This document shows, one piece after another, positions 8,431 through 16,668 of a stretch of 21,385 bases of DNA. The notes below the pieces were generated by a model, which was given only the letters and a program-made list of their open reading frames with translations, made no database searches and had not been told where the DNA came from. The number at the start of each line of letters is the position of its first letter. Position 1 is the stretch's first letter. Position numbers and translations under genes: made by a program. The stretch is from an uncultured Prevotellaceae bacterium. GTDB lineage: Bacteria; Bacteroidota; Bacteroidia; Bacteroidales; Bacteroidaceae. The DNA lies in assembly GCA_902775075.1 (NCBI GenBank), contig CACYKX010000027.1, positions 1-21,385 of the forward strand, given 5' to 3'.

Positions 8431-11400
8431 TCAAGATAATATTCTTTCAGCATTCACCATAGCAGCAAACAGGTAGAGTGCAACTGCTCCATGAAGCGAA
8501 TCTGCCAAACGTTCACTTTCTATCTCGTAAGCAGAGTGATTCTCACGGTTTCGCCAGTTGTACACTTCACGATAGGCTTGGCGGAACATTGCAAACTTCT
8601 CGTTATGAGTATTATACAGCGCCTCGATGCGTGGGAAGTAGCTGACAGTCTCACGAAGTGCAGGCTCATGACCTTCTGCATTGAGCGGCATCTTGGTACC
8701 TTCCTTCATCCAGTATATCTTTTTCAGATATGCCTCGAATCGACTTACAAGGTCAGCATACCATGAGCGATAATCATCTTCACGCTGCTCTGTACGGAAG
8801 AGACAATTCAAAGTACGGCGTAGTATTTGACGAAGTCCCTGATAGTCCTCTACAGTCTCAGCATTTACAATCTTGAAGAAACTGTCAAAGACCTTGTCGT
8901 ATGTCACATAGTGTTCACCATCACAGAAGTCTTGGAAGTCACTTTGATAAGCTTTAGACATCTTGAAACGAAGGTCACCCTCATCATATTCTGGATTAAA
9001 CAAACGACGAACATGGTCATATGCCATACGGTCAAGTTTCTCGCGAAATTCTGCATTGCTATGGTAGGCAGCAAGAAGTTCTATGCTTGATGTGCTGGCC
9101 ACATTGACATTTCGTTGTACCTCTTCGCTTGTATCCTGGCTGGAAGTTTCTTCGTCGTTATTGATGACAGAGTTCCTTACAGTTTCACTCTTTTCTATAT
9201 TACGAAGCAACAACTGAATCTGCTGACGAACGACATCTTCATCACTCCACTCAATATTACCAAACACTACATTGAATTCGTCTGTTATAGACTGTAGCGA
9301 CTGCATATCAGGTTCACTGGCATAGCCAGCTGTAGAAGTAGGTACAGGCGCTATCTCTGCATCAGTATCTTGTAATACGATGTCTCTTTCTTCTTGTTTC
9401 TCCAAACGATAGCGATCAAAATCAACAGCTTGGAGCAACCCCTTTGTCAAATCCTCCATTGTCAGACGTGGCAATTTATGTATGAGCAAAGAGAGGAAAG
9501 TATTCTTCTTTTCCCATTCAAGGTTACTTTCAGGCATAATTGTGCTCAGGAACTCATAGGTACGGATGTAAGTCTTAATGGCACTCTTACACTCTACCTG
9601 ACTATCTTCGTCAAGTCTCTTGAACCTATCGACACATGTATCAAGAATCGGATCAATCTCCTGGCGTGGTGCCTTACTCCAGAATTTTTCATTTAAAAGT
9701 TCCACCTCTGCCGTGGTGTAAATCTCGAATCCCTCAATCGTTGCCAGTAAGTCGTTCAACTTGTTGGGGTCAGTTTCTTGACTTAGCAAAGTAGTCTTAT
9801 AGAAGTCTTGGAAGTCCTGTTCTACTTCATCTTGTTTATTCACAAAGTCAATGACACTAGTATCATTCTTCTTAGGACAAGTACGGTTAAGTCTGCTTAA
9901 AGTCTGGACTGTACGCACCCCGTTTAAAGACTTATCAACATACATTGTGTGCAGCAGGGGCTCGTCATAACCAGTCTGGAACTTATCGGCCACTATAAGA
10001 ATACGATAGTTTCCAGTCTTAATCTTCTTTTCTATCTGTGAAGAAGGGAACCGGTTCAGCGTTGACTCACTCACAGTATTTCCATGATAATTGAAGTCAC
10101 CAGTAAAGGCAACAATTGTCTGATAAGGGCTGTTACGCTCTGCCAACAGTTTATTGATGGCATGGAAATAGTCGATAGCGCGTTCAATACCAGCAGTAAC
10201 CACCATTGCGCGAGCTTCGCCACCAATTTTATGGGCTGTAACATTATGGAAATGCTCTACAATTACCTTTGCTTTCTCTGCTACAGTCTGAGGTTGGCTT
10301 TCTACGAAGGCACGTAGCTTTTTCATTGCCTGTGTACGTTCAAACAGCGGGTCTTCCGTAATAGTTTTACGAATGCGATAATAGCTTTGATAGGTGGTGT
10401 AACCCTTAAGTACATCGAGAATAAAGCCTTCTTCTATGGCCTGCTTCATCGAATATACATGGAATGGACGATGACCAATTTCGCCATCAGGCTTTTCGTA
10501 TGGAATACCGAAGGCTTCAAGAGTCTTGTTCTTTGGTGTTGCTGTGAAAGCATAGAAGTTGGCATTAGGAGCCATTTTTCGTTTCTCGCTAAACTTACGT
10601 ATTACATTATTGATGCCTTGTTCTTCATATTCGTCGTAATCATCGCCACTCAGCACCTGATTAGTATTACTAGCCATACGGCCACTCTGACTACTATGTG
10701 CTTCGTCAATGACTACGGCAAAGTGCTTAGTCGATAAATCGCCCACCTCTTCCATAATGAAAGAGAACTTATGAACAGTTGTCAGGATTATCTTCTTGCC
10801 GTTCTCCAACATAGTTTTCAAGGCACCAGAACTATTTGCCCAGTCAACAATGTTTTCGTTACGAGTAAACGACTTCACATTGTCACGTAGCTGTTTATCC
10901 AGATTCACACGGTCAGTCACAAGAATCACACTGTCGAACTTGTCCTGATCGCCATCCTTCATTTCTACTAACTGATAGGCAAGCCAGGTAATAGAATTAC
11001 TCTTTCCACTACCGGCACTGTGCTGAATCAGGTATTTCTCTCCAACCTTGTGGGTGTCACTATGAGCCAACAATGCACGAACGCATTCTAGCTGGTGATA
11101 GCGCGGCCAGATAGTCTTTTCCTTTTTCTTATTAGTCTCAGGATCTATTTCTACAGCCACCTGAGCATAGTGTTCTATGATGTCGCTGAAACGTGGCTTA
11201 GAAAGAATGTCCTCCCATAGATAGGCTGTACGCAATCCATTAGGATTCACTGGATTTCCTGCACCATCATCCACACCTTTGTTGAAAGGGAGAAACCAGC
11301 TATCAAGACCACACAACTTAGTACACATCTGCACATCAACATCATCTACCGCGAAATGTACGGCACAACGTTTGTGCATGAAGAGCAAGTCCTTGGGGTC

Positions 11401-11943
11401 ACGGTCTGTGCGATACTGACGAATAGCATCTCCAGTATTCTGCACGGTAAGTTGGTTTTTCAACTCCATCGTAACCACAGGTAGTCCATTGATGAAAAGT
11501 ACCACGTCAATGGAAAGCTGGGCATTGCTTTGGGAATAATGCAACTGACGGATAACAGTGAACTTATTCAATTTATAGAGTCTTTTTCCAACTTCCGATA
11601 GTTCAGAAGGATATGGAGAATAGAGGAAAAAGGTAGAATTGCTTAGATGCTTAATACCTTTACGAAGTACATCTACCACACCACGTTTGGTAATCTCATC
11701 ACGTACACGCTCTAAGAACTTGCGACGATTTACCGCATTGTCAAAGATACGTGATGTTCGTACCAAGTCTGGTTGCGTGTCACGAAGAAAAGACTCGAGA
11801 CGTTTATCATCGAGGGCGTAGGTTGTATTGTAATCGTTACCACTGATTCTACCATCACCTTGCTCATAGCCATTCACATTGACTAAGTGCTCAACAATGA
11901 TGTCCTCTAAGGACTTCTCGCTCATGTTAGTATGTAATATCAT
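8431..11943 (-). CDS. hsdR: type I restriction endonuclease subunit R (HsdR)
   Basis: This 1170-aa motor-nuclease subunit appears intact. The N-terminal nuclease shows LSIDVVLFINGLPVVTMELKN, giving D146 and E160-x-K162 of the PD-(D/E)XK site, followed by the Q-box-like AIRQYR. The SF2 translocase has Walker A HSAGSGKS (308-315), DEAH (413-416), TATPKN (467-472), and a motif V/VI region with TGYDEP then TVQTLSRLNRTCP. The C-terminus is a helical HsdM/S-contacting region. In type I systems HsdR translocates DNA with ATP and cuts at a distance from unmethylated sites, in complex with HsdM and HsdS, encoded just upstream (14-bp gap to hsdS). Met7 (MSEKSLEDII) is an equally plausible start. No frameshift or lost catalytic residue is visible. 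Confidence 0.97.
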   Translation of the reverse strand: MILHTNMSEKSLEDIIVEHLVNVNGYEQGDGRISGNDYNTTYALDDKRLESFLRDTQPDLVRTSRIFDNAVNRRKFLERVRDEITKRGVVDVLRKGIKHLSNSTFFLYSPYPSELSEVGKRLYKLNKFTVIRQLHYSQSNAQLSIDVVLFINGLPVVTMELKNQLTVQNTGDAIRQYRTDRDPKDLLFMHKRCAVHFAVDDVDVQMCTKLCGLDSWFLPFNKGVDDGAGNPVNPNGLRTAYLWEDILSKPRFSDIIEHYAQVAVEIDPETNKKKEKTIWPRYHQLECVRALLAHSDTHKVGEKYLIQHSAGSGKSNSITWLAYQLVEMKDGDQDKFDSVILVTDRVNLDKQLRDNVKSFTRNENIVDWANSSGALKTMLENGKKIILTTVHKFSFIMEEVGDLSTKHFAVVIDEAHSSQSGRMASNTNQVLSGDDYDEYEEQGINNVIRKFSEKRKMAPNANFYAFTATPKNKTLEAFGIPYEKPDGEIGHRPFHVYSMKQAIEEGFILDVLKGYTTYQSYYRIRKTITEDPLFERTQAMKKLRAFVESQPQTVAEKAKVIVEHFHNVTAHKIGGEARAMVVTAGIERAIDYFHAINKLLAERNSPYQTIVAFTGDFNYHGNTVSESTLNRFPSSQIEKKIKTGNYRILIVADKFQTGYDEPLLHTMYVDKSLNGVRTVQTLSRLNRTCPKKNDTSVIDFVNKQDEVEQDFQDFYKTTLLSQETDPNKLNDLLATIEGFEIYTTAEVELLNEKFWSKAPRQEIDPILDTCVDRFKRLDEDSQVECKSAIKTYIRTYEFLSTIMPESNLEWEKKNTFLSLLIHKLPRLTMEDLTKGLLQAVDFDRYRLEKQEERDIVLQDTDAEIAPVPTSTAGYASEPDMQSLQSITDEFNVVFGNIEWSDEDVVRQQIQLLLRNIEKSETVRNSVINNDEETSSQDTSEEVQRNVNVASTSSIELLAAYHSNAEFREKLDRMAYDHVRRLFNPEYDEGDLRFKMSKAYQSDFQDFCDGEHYVTYDKVFDSFFKIVNAETVEDYQGLRQILRRTLNCLFRTEQREDDYRSWYADLVSRFEAYLKKIYWMKEGTKMPLNAEGHEPALRETVSYFPRIEALYNTHNEKFAMFRQAYREVYNWRNRENHSAYEIESERLADSLHGAVALYLFAAMVNAERILS

Positions 11944-11957
11944 ATCGATAAAGATTT

Positions 11958-13226
11958 TTAGTTGTTCTGAACATTTATTTTTCCAGTAACCACATCGGCT
12001 ATTAGCTTCAGCTTGTATTCTTTAAGATATTCCACCTGATAGGTGAGTTCCACTACAAGACGATCAATTTGGGTTGTCTTGAAATCTATGTAATCAACAA
12101 TTTGTTGCTGTTCTTCAATTGACGGAACAGGAACCTTTAATTGCATAAACTTATTACTCTGAACAACCTTGCGTAGTCCAGTATAGTACGGTCGTAATCC
12201 CTTAATGTTATCAACTACCAAATAATAGTAGTTTATAAATCTTGGCAAGACCATATCCGTAATCTCAAATGTACTATATGCGTTTGTAATCATACCATAA
12301 TTATGGCACAATCCAACAGTCCTTGGAGTCTCGTCAATGTCAAAAAGACAAAAAATGATATTGTTAGGATATACTACATTGTATTTTTCGAAATCCTTAG
12401 GGAACTTCCCCTTTCCACTTTCAACGTCTCTAAGTATAACGCCTTCTGTTGTAAGAGATAATAGCGGTATATCTTTTCTATCACCTACAGCCTCATAATG
12501 TGGGACAAAGATATTCTTATTTCTAAGAAAATTCCAATGTGCAGGAATGTCGCCAATCCATGAAATTCCACTTGACTTTGTAGGAGCATCAGGGTTTAGT
12601 CCATGAAGAACCACACGGGCTATTTCCGCCTGTTTGTATTCTTTAAGCAACTCTATCTCGCGCCCCAACTTTGAAACCTGCTCATCAATCTCTGCTATTT
12701 TCTTATTTAAGAAAGATGCTATGGTTTTCTGTTCCAAATATGGAGGCACAGGAATCTGAAACTTCTTCAATTGATTTGCAGGTAATCTCCATCTACCCTT
12801 GTTTGCTACCCCTTGTCCAAGGCCAAAGAAAACTCGCCATTTATAACATAGTTGAAAAATCAAAAGGTAATAATCTTCATAAGCATTTTCATTAAATGCT
12901 CTGAACACCCTATAATCTGGACTTGTTACTCCATGACATTCTGCTCTGCCTATATAGCCCGTGATGAGGTCCATGTGATTCATTATAAAATCACCTGGGT
13001 CTGCAAATTGATATTTAGAATAATCAGAAGCTATTTGTCCTTCATTGTGCTCTATGTCTTTAACTTTTATTCCCGTTTGAGTTACTGAAAGAACATCATA
13101 GCCTTCTTTCCCCGCTATGTCTTTTCTAATTTGAAAGAAATGACTGAAAGGAGTCGTTTCCCAATGGGTTGGTATTTCCCCAATCCACTTCACTCCACTA
13201 TCTTTATATGAATTGTAATTTCTCAT
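11958..13226 (-). CDS. hsdS: type I restriction specificity subunit S (HsdS)
   Basis: This 422-aa specificity subunit has two target-recognition domains in the usual duplicated plan. Each half opens with a matching phrase: SGVKWIGEIPTHW (10-22) and SGISWIGDIPAHW (219-231). Each ends with a conserved helix region: IPVPPYLEQKTIASFLNKK (158-176) and a C-terminal counterpart starting VPVPSIEEQQQIVDYI, both running into a long LLKEYK or LKEYK helix. The start codon overlaps the hsdM stop by one base (TAATG). Each TRD reads half of a bipartite target, which cannot be deduced from sequence alone. There is no second hsdS, partial hsdS or nearby recombinase, so shuffling of specificity is not supported within this window. 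Confidence 0.97.
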   Translation of the reverse strand: MRNYNSYKDSGVKWIGEIPTHWETTPFSHFFQIRKDIAGKEGYDVLSVTQTGIKVKDIEHNEGQIASDYSKYQFADPGDFIMNHMDLITGYIGRAECHGVTSPDYRVFRAFNENAYEDYYLLIFQLCYKWRVFFGLGQGVANKGRWRLPANQLKKFQIPVPPYLEQKTIASFLNKKIAEIDEQVSKLGREIELLKEYKQAEIARVVLHGLNPDAPTKSSGISWIGDIPAHWNFLRNKNIFVPHYEAVGDRKDIPLLSLTTEGVILRDVESGKGKFPKDFEKYNVVYPNNIIFCLFDIDETPRTVGLCHNYGMITNAYSTFEITDMVLPRFINYYYLVVDNIKGLRPYYTGLRKVVQSNKFMQLKVPVPSIEEQQQIVDYIDFKTTQIDRLVVELTYQVEYLKEYKLKLIADVVTGKINVQNN

Positions 13227-15319
13227 TAGATGCTCAGAATTTTTGACAACATACCATTTGTGTTCTCTTCAATAGCTTGAATGTCTGCTATAATCTCTTC
13301 TAGAGATCTTAGCTGTACGGGCTTATAGAAGTATTTTGTAAACGAGAGTTCGTAGCCAATAACAGTCTTCTCATCGTTGACGTAAGCATCAGGCGTGTAA
13401 GGCAGTACTTCATTCTGCATAAATGCTTCAATACCCCCTTCATAGCGCAAAGGCACTTGTTCTGTTTCTGTGAGATTCTTGTCGGGAATGGGATTTCCAT
13501 TGTCATCACAGACAATCTCTGCATCAGGACACACCTCAGTGAAGTATTTCTGTAAAGCTTCCGTGTAAGCCTTCTTCCACTTATAGCCATGTTTCTTGGC
13601 TATAGCTTTGGCATCATCAACAAACTTGTTGAAGCTAAGATATTCCCTACTACCCATTCCCTCAAACAAACGAGAGAGCAATTCTTGAAGATCCTTGTAC
13701 TTCTTGTCTTGAATACAAGCCGCTATTCCGTTATTGGTAAGACATGCCTTCAGGCGCAGTGGACGCTCTACGGAAATCTCATAGTAACCAAACTCTTCAT
13801 TGGGGAAAATACGACTCTGCTCACTTTCTTCAAAGTCCATGAGCAGCTTCATTATCTTCTGTCGGTCATCTTCCGTAGTCTCACAGTTCTTTTCACCCAA
13901 GTTCTTGCGAAGTGGAGTCTTGATTTCTGTAGCATCAATCAACTGAACTTTACCACGACGACGTGCCTCCTTACGGTTTGTCACAACCCAAATGAACGTA
14001 CTAATACCGGTATTATAGAAGTCTTTTTCGGGCATAGCAATAATGGCTTCCAGCATATCGTTTTCAATAATATACTTACGCAGATTGCTTTCGCCGCCTC
14101 CCGCATTTCCAGTAAATAGACTACTACCGCTATGTACTTCCACAATACGGGTTCCAAGTTCGCTATCATCGTTGATGCGACTTACATTATTAGCGAGGAA
14201 AAGCATCTGGGGGTCGCCAATGCCAGGGATGAAACGTATCTGGTCATCATAGCCAATATTACGATAGAAACGACGGTCGGCAATCTTATCCTTTTCGTTT
14301 TCTTTTAGTCCCCATGCTTCCATGTCTGCCTTCCAAGGAGTGCCGAAAGGTGGATTAGAGATGCAGAAATCAAACTTCATACCTGGGTGTCCGTCATTAC
14401 TGATGGTACTGCCACAGAAGAAACGTTCACGGTCTTGACCTGCATGTTTATAGGTAAACATATTCACATTGCCCGTGCTAAGCATAAGGTCAGCCTTGCA
14501 TGTAGCATAAGTCTCTGGTTGAAGTTCTTGACCATAGAGATCAATCTTCACTTGTTTGCCGTAAAGATTGGCTTGTTCTTGGATACGCTCTTCGGCAATA
14601 GACAAGATTCCTCCAGTACCACAAGCGCCATCATATACTTTATAAGTAGCAGAACGCAGACGATCAGCTACAGGCAACACGGCTATGTCAGCCATCAGAG
14701 CCACATAGTCACGAGGTGTGAAGTGTTCTCCAGCTTCGGTCACACTGTTTTCCTCATTGAACTTTCTGAGAAGTTCCTCGAATAGCGTTCCCATCGTATG
14801 ATTGTCAACGCCTGGCTGCTTCTCATTTCCGTCTTTATCAAGCACGGGGTTGATGCCGAGGTTGATACCATCATCTGTAAACTTTTCTATCAGACTGCCC
14901 AATCGTCCTGCATCACTCAGGTTATCCACTTGCTGCTTTAGCTTGAACTTCTCGATAATGTCCTGCACGTCACGGCTATATCCGTCAAGATACTCCAAGA
15001 AGTTCTGCTTCAAACGGATGGGATTAGTCTCACCACGAAGAGACTTCATGGTAAAGCGAGAAGTATTACAGAACGGATAGCGTGTAATTCCAAATAACAC
15101 CTGTTCTTGTGATGCTTCCGGGATATTCTTCTCTTCCAAGTCCTTTTTGAGCTTTAATACTGCCTCATGAGTAGGTTCAAGCAGAATGTCCAAACGGCGA
15201 AGCACCATCATAGGAAGAATGACTTTCTTATAGTCACCCTTGTTAAAGGCATGCACTAGAACATCGTTTGCAATGTTCCAAATAAATGCGAATAGCTGAT
15301 TGTATTGTATTTGATTCAT
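13226..15319 (-). CDS. hsdM: type I restriction methyltransferase subunit M (HsdM)
   Basis: This 697-aa N6-adenine methyltransferase has its catalytic motifs intact: the HsdM N-terminal helical domain, FTPRDYV before the core (200-206), SAM-binding motif I DGACGTGG (230-237), GQELQPET (263-270) and motif IV SNPPFG (321-326). Later come the type I-typical IIAMPEKDFYNTGISTFIW segment and a long C-terminal extension after about 470, which makes it longer than classic ~500-aa HsdM proteins. It starts 10 bp after a small 84-aa gene and ends one base into hsdS. It modifies host DNA at the HsdS target and forms the core of the restriction complex. The contrast with the degenerate HsdM-like kinase protein upstream is informative. 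Confidence 0.97.
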   Translation of the reverse strand: MNQIQYNQLFAFIWNIANDVLVHAFNKGDYKKVILPMMVLRRLDILLEPTHEAVLKLKKDLEEKNIPEASQEQVLFGITRYPFCNTSRFTMKSLRGETNPIRLKQNFLEYLDGYSRDVQDIIEKFKLKQQVDNLSDAGRLGSLIEKFTDDGINLGINPVLDKDGNEKQPGVDNHTMGTLFEELLRKFNEENSVTEAGEHFTPRDYVALMADIAVLPVADRLRSATYKVYDGACGTGGILSIAEERIQEQANLYGKQVKIDLYGQELQPETYATCKADLMLSTGNVNMFTYKHAGQDRERFFCGSTISNDGHPGMKFDFCISNPPFGTPWKADMEAWGLKENEKDKIADRRFYRNIGYDDQIRFIPGIGDPQMLFLANNVSRINDDSELGTRIVEVHSGSSLFTGNAGGGESNLRKYIIENDMLEAIIAMPEKDFYNTGISTFIWVVTNRKEARRRGKVQLIDATEIKTPLRKNLGEKNCETTEDDRQKIMKLLMDFEESEQSRIFPNEEFGYYEISVERPLRLKACLTNNGIAACIQDKKYKDLQELLSRLFEGMGSREYLSFNKFVDDAKAIAKKHGYKWKKAYTEALQKYFTEVCPDAEIVCDDNGNPIPDKNLTETEQVPLRYEGGIEAFMQNEVLPYTPDAYVNDEKTVIGYELSFTKYFYKPVQLRSLEEIIADIQAIEENTNGMLSKILSI

Positions 15320-15329
15320 ATTGCGCGGA

Positions 15330-15584
15330 TTAAATTGTTACTAACTTAAATCTGGTTGCATCCAGGGCAACAGGACGCAAAAAAGAAATAGACTTGCCAT
15401 TATATATGGCAGAGACATCTACCCCTCTTTTAATAAAAGTATCTATTACTGCTGCATCGTGAGTAGCACGAGCAGAAGTCCAATACCGTTTGCCAACCAA
15501 GGCATTGAATTCTTCAATCAATGACTCAACACTCATCTTTACGATGTTGTTCTTGATACTCTGATATTTGTACGTTCTTGCCAT
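15330..15584 (-). CDS. small hypothetical protein leading the hsd operon (84 aa)
   Basis: This is a small basic protein, first in the operon before hsdM (10-bp gap) and behind its own TACCTTTGC promoter. It begins MARTYKYQSIKNNIV, and has a central helix VESLIEEFNALVGKRYW and a segment ATHDAAVIDTFIKRGVD. There are no cysteines, signal peptide or clear HTH. I do not recognise the family. Leading position in a restriction operon is where control proteins, DNA-mimic antagonists or small assembly factors are found; any of these would fit but none is shown. It is not strongly acidic, which argues against a classical DNA mimic. Confidence 0.75.
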   Translation of the reverse strand: MARTYKYQSIKNNIVKMSVESLIEEFNALVGKRYWTSARATHDAAVIDTFIKRGVDVSAIYNGKSISFLRPVALDATRFKLVTI

Positions 15585-15606
15585 ATTTTATTTCTTAATC
15601 ACGATG

Positions 15607-15614
15607 CAAAGGTA
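15607..15614 (-). promoter_or_regulatory. -7 promoter box TACCTTTG for the hsd operon
   Basis: On the minus strand this is TACCTTTG followed by C, an exact TAnnTTTG match 22 bp before the ATG of the 84-aa gene. A TTTG lies at 15644-15641 but with a 26-nt spacer, longer than the usual 19-21, and the -33 region is occupied by operator-like site B. Confidence 0.72.
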
Positions 15615-15623
15615 ATAATTATA

Positions 15624-15642
15624 TGTTCACGGGACTTGAACA
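15624..15642. promoter_or_regulatory. operator-like site B (hsd promoter)
   Basis: This is the most symmetrical of the three shared sites: TGTTCA, 7 bp, TGAACA, with perfect 6-bp arms. It starts exactly 9 bp upstream of the promoter box and covers the -33 region, suiting a dimeric regulator. Sites A and C have the same spacing and the same GGA(C/T)T core in the spacer. Confidence 0.72.
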
Positions 15643-15654
15643 AATACTATTATT

Positions 15655-16668
15655 CTAGTTTCTCTCAATAACGTATAGTTTATTTGGATTTATTGTACCC
15701 TTCCTCAAACCATCTGACAACGTATTGTACCACCTTATTACGTCCATAACCAGATATAAGCTGGCTCGGAAAAGGAATGGTGTTTTTACGTCATACACAT
15801 ACTCAGACACTAACAGGTTAAGATCCTGTCTCTTGTGTGAACCATCTTGCGTTATGTCTATTAAGATACCAAGACTATGAGCTACAGCCATCGGCATAAC
15901 ACCATCAGCAGGCTTGTACGTCCCACTCTTGCTTCTAAGTCCACTCCATCCTCGATAATCCTTTTGTGTATTGTAACGATAAAAATACTTGAACGTGTTT
16001 AGGGAGTTTACTTCCTGTGGCACTATCTGAGCATCTTTGCATAATTCTTGTATTCGTTCAAGAATCAATCTTAACTGATTAAACATGGCTATCGCCTTAT
16101 CATACGTCATATCTCGTGCATCATCCAACAAGAATTGATATAGATATTCCTCACATTGCTCATCAACCTCTTTTGCCATATTAAGGAATGCCTGATACTT
16201 CTTCTTAACCATAAATTCAACAGAATGGATATGATCAACATCTTTGATGATCTTATTCACGAGTACGGGTAAATCACCTTTTTGGATTAGCCTCTTGTTC
16301 TTTGTGAAATAATCCAATTCCCCATTCTTGCATATTTCCTGAAGAAAGATCTTTTTGCCAGTATATAGAAAGAAAGGAATGTCTCTTTTGATGTTAAAGA
16401 GCTCTATGAGAGCAATTGTATGTATGAGTCCGCTTATATCTGTTGGATCAACATATTCTTCATCGTTCCTTGGGAAATTGCCGTCAACTATTACTGCATC
16501 CACTCTGTCTTTATATTTCTCCAGAGCGTCTTTTAGTTTCTCAGAAGTAGGTACATAATCTAACACTTCGATAAGATTTTTATCGAAAAGCTCACGTATC
16601 TCTTTATCCTTCTTCAACGTGGCCCATTCGTCATCGGCCCAAATGACACTATATACTTTCGTATTCAT
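15655..16668 (-). CDS. response regulator: receiver domain with helical C-terminal output domain
   Basis: From the Met at 16668 this is 337 aa; the open frame extends upstream to 16716, but MNTKVYSVIWADDE is the natural receiver start (MSMNT at 16674 is the other option). Numbering from 16716, receiver landmarks are the acidic pair D28/D29, the phospho-acceptor D78 in VIVDGNFP, T119 in LYTG and a lysine in YFTKN (139). All key positions look intact. Residues about 165-353 are helical and lack a recognisable DNA-binding HTH. The pattern FNQLRLILERIQELC, then a DGSHKR loop and a final LYLVMDVIRWY helix, is reminiscent of HEPN/DUF4145-like helical domains, but this is weak. It overlaps the 3' end of the kinase-like gene by about 20 bp, so the two are a likely phosphorelay pair. 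Confidence 0.85.
   Translation of the reverse strand: MNTKVYSVIWADDEWATLKKDKEIRELFDKNLIEVLDYVPTSEKLKDALEKYKDRVDAVIVDGNFPRNDEEYVDPTDISGLIHTIALIELFNIKRDIPFFLYTGKKIFLQEICKNGELDYFTKNKRLIQKGDLPVLVNKIIKDVDHIHSVEFMVKKKYQAFLNMAKEVDEQCEEYLYQFLLDDARDMTYDKAIAMFNQLRLILERIQELCKDAQIVPQEVNSLNTFKYFYRYNTQKDYRGWSGLRSKSGTYKPADGVMPMAVAHSLGILIDITQDGSHKRQDLNLLVSEYVYDVKTPFLFRASLYLVMDVIRWYNTLSDGLRKGTINPNKLYVIERN

Noticed and set aside
11964..11975. Short palindrome TTGTTCTGAACA between hsdS and hsdR resembling the operator arms
   Set aside because: The arms are separated by one base instead of seven, no TAnnTTTG box is nearby, and it overlaps the hsdS C-terminal codons; likely chance.
11958..13226. Phase-variable specificity locus
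   Set aside because: There is only one complete hsdS, with no partial copy, long inverted repeat or site-specific recombinase gene in the window.
13589..14119. Long open frames on the plus strand opposite the hsd genes (and similar ones throughout)
   Set aside because: They lie antisense to clearly functional genes, lack promoters or ribosome-binding sites, and have no recognisable domain; they mirror codon bias of the opposite strand.
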